From: CAZDYI01 sp964509765
GTDB lineage: Bacteria > Pseudomonadota > Gammaproteobacteria > Tethybacterales > Tethybacteraceae
Direction: 5' to 3'
DNA length: 7,578 nt
Assembly: GCA_964509765.1 (NCBI GenBank)
Contig: CAZDYI010000140.1
Coordinates: 1 to 7,578 of the forward strand
This document shows positions 5,224 through 7,578 of the stretch, piece after piece. Position 1 is the first letter of the stretch. Every line of letters starts with the position of its first letter. A program made the translations under genes and the position numbers. The notes under the pieces were generated by a model. The model did not search any database. It saw only the letters and a program-made list of their open reading frames with translations, and had not been told where the DNA came from.

Positions 5224-5793
5224 GTGGCGAAGGTGGCTGCCAACGCGCTCCGGCCGGGGATGCTCATCGAGCACAACTCGGCGCTGTGGCGCGTGACGAA
5301 AAGCGAGCACGTCAAGGTCAGCGGCCGCGGCGGCGCCGGCATCCAGGCCGAGCTCAAGGCGCTCGGCGGCGGCTCGAAGCTCAGCCACCGCTTCCGCACC
5401 GACGAGCGCGTCACCCGCCCGCACGTCGACAGCCGCAGGATGCAGTACCTGTTCTCGGAGGGCGGCGCGCACACATTCATGGACTGCGACAGCTACGAGC
5501 AGGCCGTCGTCGACGCCGAGGTCCTCGAGGGGCTGATGGGCTACCTTCTGCCGGGCGCCGAGGTCTCCGTCGGCGAGCTCGACGGCAAGGCGATCAGCGT
5601 CGACCTGCCCGCCCAGGTCGACCTCGAGGTGGTCTCGACCGAGCCGCACATCAAGGGCGCGACCGCGACCGGATCGTTCAAGCCGGCGACGACCAACACC
5701 GGCATCACCGTCATGGTCCCGCCGTTCGTCAGGCAGGGCGAGACCATACGGGTGAGCACCGCGACCGGCGAGTACCTCGAGCGCGCCGCGTAG
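5224..5793 (+). CDS. efp: Translation elongation factor P with an Arg-tipped loop
   Basis: EF-P binds ribosomes stalled at polyproline stretches and promotes peptide bond formation. The 189-residue length is standard, with an N-terminal KOW-like domain (about 1-64), a first OB domain (about 66-127) and a C-terminal OB domain ending in the conserved GEYLERA. Hallmarks include LRPGMLIEHN, LSHRFRTDERV, QYLFSEGG and GDTAGTGGKPAT-type GATATGSFKPATTNTG. The loop that enters the peptidyl-transferase centre reads EHVKVSGRGGAG: Arg35 occupies the place of E. coli Lys34, and the loop has one more residue than E. coli (KVSGRG against KPGKG). Arg is also found in the EarP-rhamnosylated type (SGRN in Pseudomonas), so modification by EarP, another route, or none is open; no modification enzyme is in the window. 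The GTG start is set by the family N-terminus and the adjacent promoter. Confidence 0.95.
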   Translation: MAKVAANALRPGMLIEHNSALWRVTKSEHVKVSGRGGAGIQAELKALGGGSKLSHRFRTDERVTRPHVDSRRMQYLFSEGGAHTFMDCDSYEQAVVDAEVLEGLMGYLLPGAEVSVGELDGKAISVDLPAQVDLEVVSTEPHIKGATATGSFKPATTNTGITVMVPPFVRQGETIRVSTATGEYLERAA

Positions 5794-5794
5794 C

Positions 5795-5814
5795 GGCGCA
5801 TGGGGCCCTGCGCC
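5795..5814. terminator. GC hairpin between convergent efp and dnaX
   Basis: GGCGCA (5795-5800) pairs with TGCGCC (5809-5814) around an 8-nt centre that includes the palindrome GGGCCC. It fills the 22 bp between the efp and dnaX stops and is symmetric, so it could serve both transcripts. There is no T-tract on either side; the function is inferred from position. Confidence 0.5.
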
Positions 5815-5815
5815 C

Positions 5816-7441
5816 TCAGGCCTCCTTCGGCCTGATCCCGTCTACGATGACCTTGCTGTCCGGGAACGTCCCGCGGATCTTTCTCATCACGTCGCTGTCC
5901 TCGGCCTCCTTCGCGAGCAGCTCCTTCTGCTTGCGCTCGTCGGCCTCCTTCGCCTCGCCCGGCGTGCCCGACACGCCGTCGCCGAGGACCTCGATCGCGA
6001 GCTCGACCTCGGTCCCGATCCTGCCGTTGACCTCCTTGGACAGCTTGCCCTCGTAGGCGAGCTGGCCCTCGTGCTCCTTGGCGAGCCCGAGCCGCAGCGA
6101 CCGCTCGCCGGAGCCCAGCCACTTGCACCGGTCGGCGAGCGCCTTGACCCGGTCGTCGCCGAGCTTGCGCGCCAGGGCCACCCACTCGTCCTCGCTGCCG
6201 GGGATCCGGTCGAGCGCGCTCTCCTCGCGGTAGTTGTGCGCGCGGTCGCCGCCCTCGCCGTCCGCGCCCTGCTCCTTGCTCGCCGGCTTTGCCGGGACCG
6301 CGGCGGCCTTGCCGCCTTCATTGCCCCGCGCGCCGCCGTCCGCGCCCTCGAACAGCGCCGCCATCCGCAGCAGCGCCATGTCGAAGGCGACGCGCGGGTC
6401 CGGAGCCGCCGGCAGGCGCTCGAGCGCCTTGCCCGCGACCTCGTAGACGAGCTGCGCCTTGATCGGGTCGATGTCGCGCAGGCTCCCGTCGACCTCCTCG
6501 CCGAGCGCGTGCGAGTGCCGCGCGAGCTGGCCGCGGTGGACCGCCTCCTGCATCCCGGCGAGCGCCGTGTCAAGGTTGGCACCGAGCTCGTGCATCTCGC
6601 CGGCGAGGTCCAGCGCGCCCCTCGCGTCGCCGGCGAGCACCAGGGCGACGAGCCGCGGGACCGACTCGACGCCGGCGAGCCCGAGCATCTCGCGGATGCC
6701 GTCCGCGGTCGGCTCGCCCTCAGACGCGATCGCCTCCTCGAGGACCGAAAGCGAGTCGCGCACGCTGCCGTCGGACTGCGAGGCGATCAGCGAAAGCGCC
6801 TCGGCGTCCGCCTTGATCCCCTCCTCCTTGAGCACCGCCCCGAGGTGCGCCGCGATCCGCTCGCGCGGCAGGCGCCGCAGCGAAAACCGCAGGCAGCGCG
6901 ACTGCACCGTCGCCGGGACCTGCTGCGGGTCGGTCGTCGCGAGGATGAACTTGATGTGTCCCGGCGGCTCCTCGAGGGTCTTGAGCATCGCGTTGAACGA
7001 GTGCCGCGAGAGCATGTGCACCTCGTCGATGATGTAGACCTTGAAGCGCGCCGAGGCCGGCGCGTAGTTGGCGCTGTCGAGCAGCTCGCGCATGCTGTCG
7101 ACCTGGGTCGTCGACGCCGCGTCCATCTCGATGACGTCCGGGTGGGTGCCGGAGTCCACCCCCGCGCACGAGACGCACTCGCAGCACGGCTCGCCGTCCT
7201 TGACGGCGTCGCAGTTGAACGACTTGGCGAGGATCCGCGCGAGGGTCGTCTTGCCGATCCCGCGCGTGCCGGTGAACATGTAGGCGTGGTGGAGCCGGCC
7301 GCTCGACAGCGCGTTGCGCAGCGTGCGCACCGCGTGCTCCTGGCCGACGACCTCGGCGAAGCGCCGCGGCCGCCACTTGCGCGCGAGGGCGAGGTGGGCG
7401 TCCTTGCCCGCGTCGGCGCTGTCGATGTCGAGCAGTGACAT
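5816..7441 (-). CDS. dnaX: DNA polymerase III tau/gamma subunit
   Basis: The ATPase subunit of the clamp loader: it loads the beta sliding clamp and, through its tau C-terminus, ties polymerase and helicase together. Length is 541 residues, against 643 for E. coli tau. The AAA+ core is intact: KWRPRRFAEVVGQE (22-35), Walker A GTRGIGKTT (58-66), a four-Cys zinc module at Cys77, Cys86, Cys89 and Cys92 (Cys87 is extra), Walker B IIDEVH (137-142), LKTLEEPPGHIKF, the arginine finger in QSRC (180-183), and sensor 2 GSVRDSLSVLEEAI. A low-complexity linker (about 365-400) leads to a tau-type C-terminal domain ending DVMRKIRGTFPDSKVIVDGIRP, as in beta/gammaproteobacteria. No A6-type slippery tract is seen, so a separately frameshifted gamma form is not predicted. 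The SRP RNA lies 21 nt upstream; the C-rich leader has no Shine-Dalgarno. ybaB and recR, common downstream partners, are absent; efp converges instead. Confidence 0.96.
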   Translation of the reverse strand: MSLLDIDSADAGKDAHLALARKWRPRRFAEVVGQEHAVRTLRNALSSGRLHHAYMFTGTRGIGKTTLARILAKSFNCDAVKDGEPCCECVSCAGVDSGTHPDVIEMDAASTTQVDSMRELLDSANYAPASARFKVYIIDEVHMLSRHSFNAMLKTLEEPPGHIKFILATTDPQQVPATVQSRCLRFSLRRLPRERIAAHLGAVLKEEGIKADAEALSLIASQSDGSVRDSLSVLEEAIASEGEPTADGIREMLGLAGVESVPRLVALVLAGDARGALDLAGEMHELGANLDTALAGMQEAVHRGQLARHSHALGEEVDGSLRDIDPIKAQLVYEVAGKALERLPAAPDPRVAFDMALLRMAALFEGADGGARGNEGGKAAAVPAKPASKEQGADGEGGDRAHNYREESALDRIPGSEDEWVALARKLGDDRVKALADRCKWLGSGERSLRLGLAKEHEGQLAYEGKLSKEVNGRIGTEVELAIEVLGDGVSGTPGEAKEADERKQKELLAKEAEDSDVMRKIRGTFPDSKVIVDGIRPKEA

Positions 7442-7462
7442 GGGCGGTTAGGGGCGGGGGCT

Positions 7463-7480
7463 AAAAGGTGGCGGGCCCGC
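7463..7480 (-). terminator. 3' end of the SRP RNA with U-tract
   Basis: The closing strand of the SRP RNA end helix (CCACC at 7471-7467 on the minus strand) runs straight into TTTT (7466-7463). Helix plus U4 would act as a short intrinsic terminator or as a partly leaky one before dnaX, whose start lies 21 nt below. Confidence 0.5.
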
Positions 7481-7564
7481 GACCCGCACTGCCCGAATTG
7501 CGGTTATGGCTGCTTTCTCTCGAACCTGACCAGGTTCCCGCTCGGACATGCGGACGGGCCCACC
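7467..7564 (-). ncRNA. ffs: Small signal recognition particle RNA (4.5S RNA)
   Basis: The RNA of the signal recognition particle; with Ffh it brings nascent inner-membrane proteins to the FtsY receptor. The minus strand carries the conserved Ffh-binding hairpin: CCTGGTCAGG (7532-7523), the apical segment TTCGAGAGA, then AAGCAGCC. Both internal loops are recognisable (GGUCAGG on the 5' side, AAGCAGCC on the 3' side). The tip is the GNRA loop GAGA instead of the E. coli GGAA. The ends pair: GGTGGGCCCG (7564-7555) with CGGGC and CCACC near 7479-7467, leaving a small GCC bulge. The length of about 98 nt fits the short proteobacterial form. The 5' end is inferred from pairing; the window ends 14 nt further up, so the promoter is not visible. 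ffs next to dnaX is a known gene order in several bacterial groups. Confidence 0.92.
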
Positions 7565-7578
7565 GTGATTTCCGGCGG

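Noticed and set aside
6180..6400. Programmed frameshift producing a short gamma form of DnaX
   Set aside because: The linker region was read for an A6/A7-type slippery site with a following stop in the -1 frame; only isolated AAG codons were seen.
6071..7438. Long plus-strand open frame (about 455 codons) opposite dnaX
   Set aside because: Arg/Leu/Ala-rich shadow of a well-supported gene in very GC-rich DNA; no start signal and no family resemblance.
1..7578. CRISPR arrays, tRNA genes, insertion sequences and attachment sites
   Set aside because: No regularly spaced repeat array, no tRNA-like fold, no transposase or integrase, and no terminal inverted repeats were seen.

Overview
The window is chromosomal DNA from a GC-rich Gram-negative bacterium, most likely a proteobacterium. 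The evidence is the gene set: a glutathione-synthesis enzyme of the Acidithiobacillus-type GshA family, a UbiE quinone methyltransferase preceded by a DUF971 protein, EF-P, a DnaX with a tau-like C-terminal domain, and a small SRP RNA directly upstream of dnaX. The pairings DUF971-ubiE and ffs-dnaX are familiar from beta/gammaproteobacteria. EF-P does not place cleanly, so no genus is claimed.

Left part (1-1251): an accessory-looking, visibly more AT-rich stretch. A partial minus-strand gene with a strong Shine-Dalgarno and a CxxC motif runs off the left edge. About 430 bp without a convincing gene follow, carrying spaced repeats. Next comes a two-gene ParD/RelE-ParE-type toxin-antitoxin operon (496-1104) closed by stacked hairpins. 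Then a two-CBS-domain protein (1252-1698) starts behind its own leader.

Middle (1699-2929): a minus-strand two-gene operon, convergent with the CBS gene. It encodes a TraF-like S26 signal peptidase followed by a protein I do not recognise. Both genes have problematic starts. The peptidase frame has only a CTG start behind AGGAG. The unknown gene has a perfect AAGGAGG-ATG start that runs into an A8 tract and a stop after five codons, while the long frame opens in the neighbouring phase. This is the oddest spot in the window.

Right part (2930-7578): very GC-rich housekeeping DNA. DUF971, ubiE, gshA and efp run on the plus strand. ubiE and gshA overlap by 4 nt, and promoter-like -10 boxes coincide with the stop codons before ubiE and before efp. 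The efp -10 lies 7 nt from the GTG start, which predicts a leaderless mRNA. EF-P has Arg where E. coli has the modified Lys34, plus a one-residue loop insertion. A GC hairpin separates efp from the convergent dnaX. At the right edge the SRP RNA gene (ffs) lies upstream of dnaX on the same strand.

A window-wide contrast: the left and middle genes mostly have strong AGGAGG-like ribosome sites, while the housekeeping genes on the right have essentially none.
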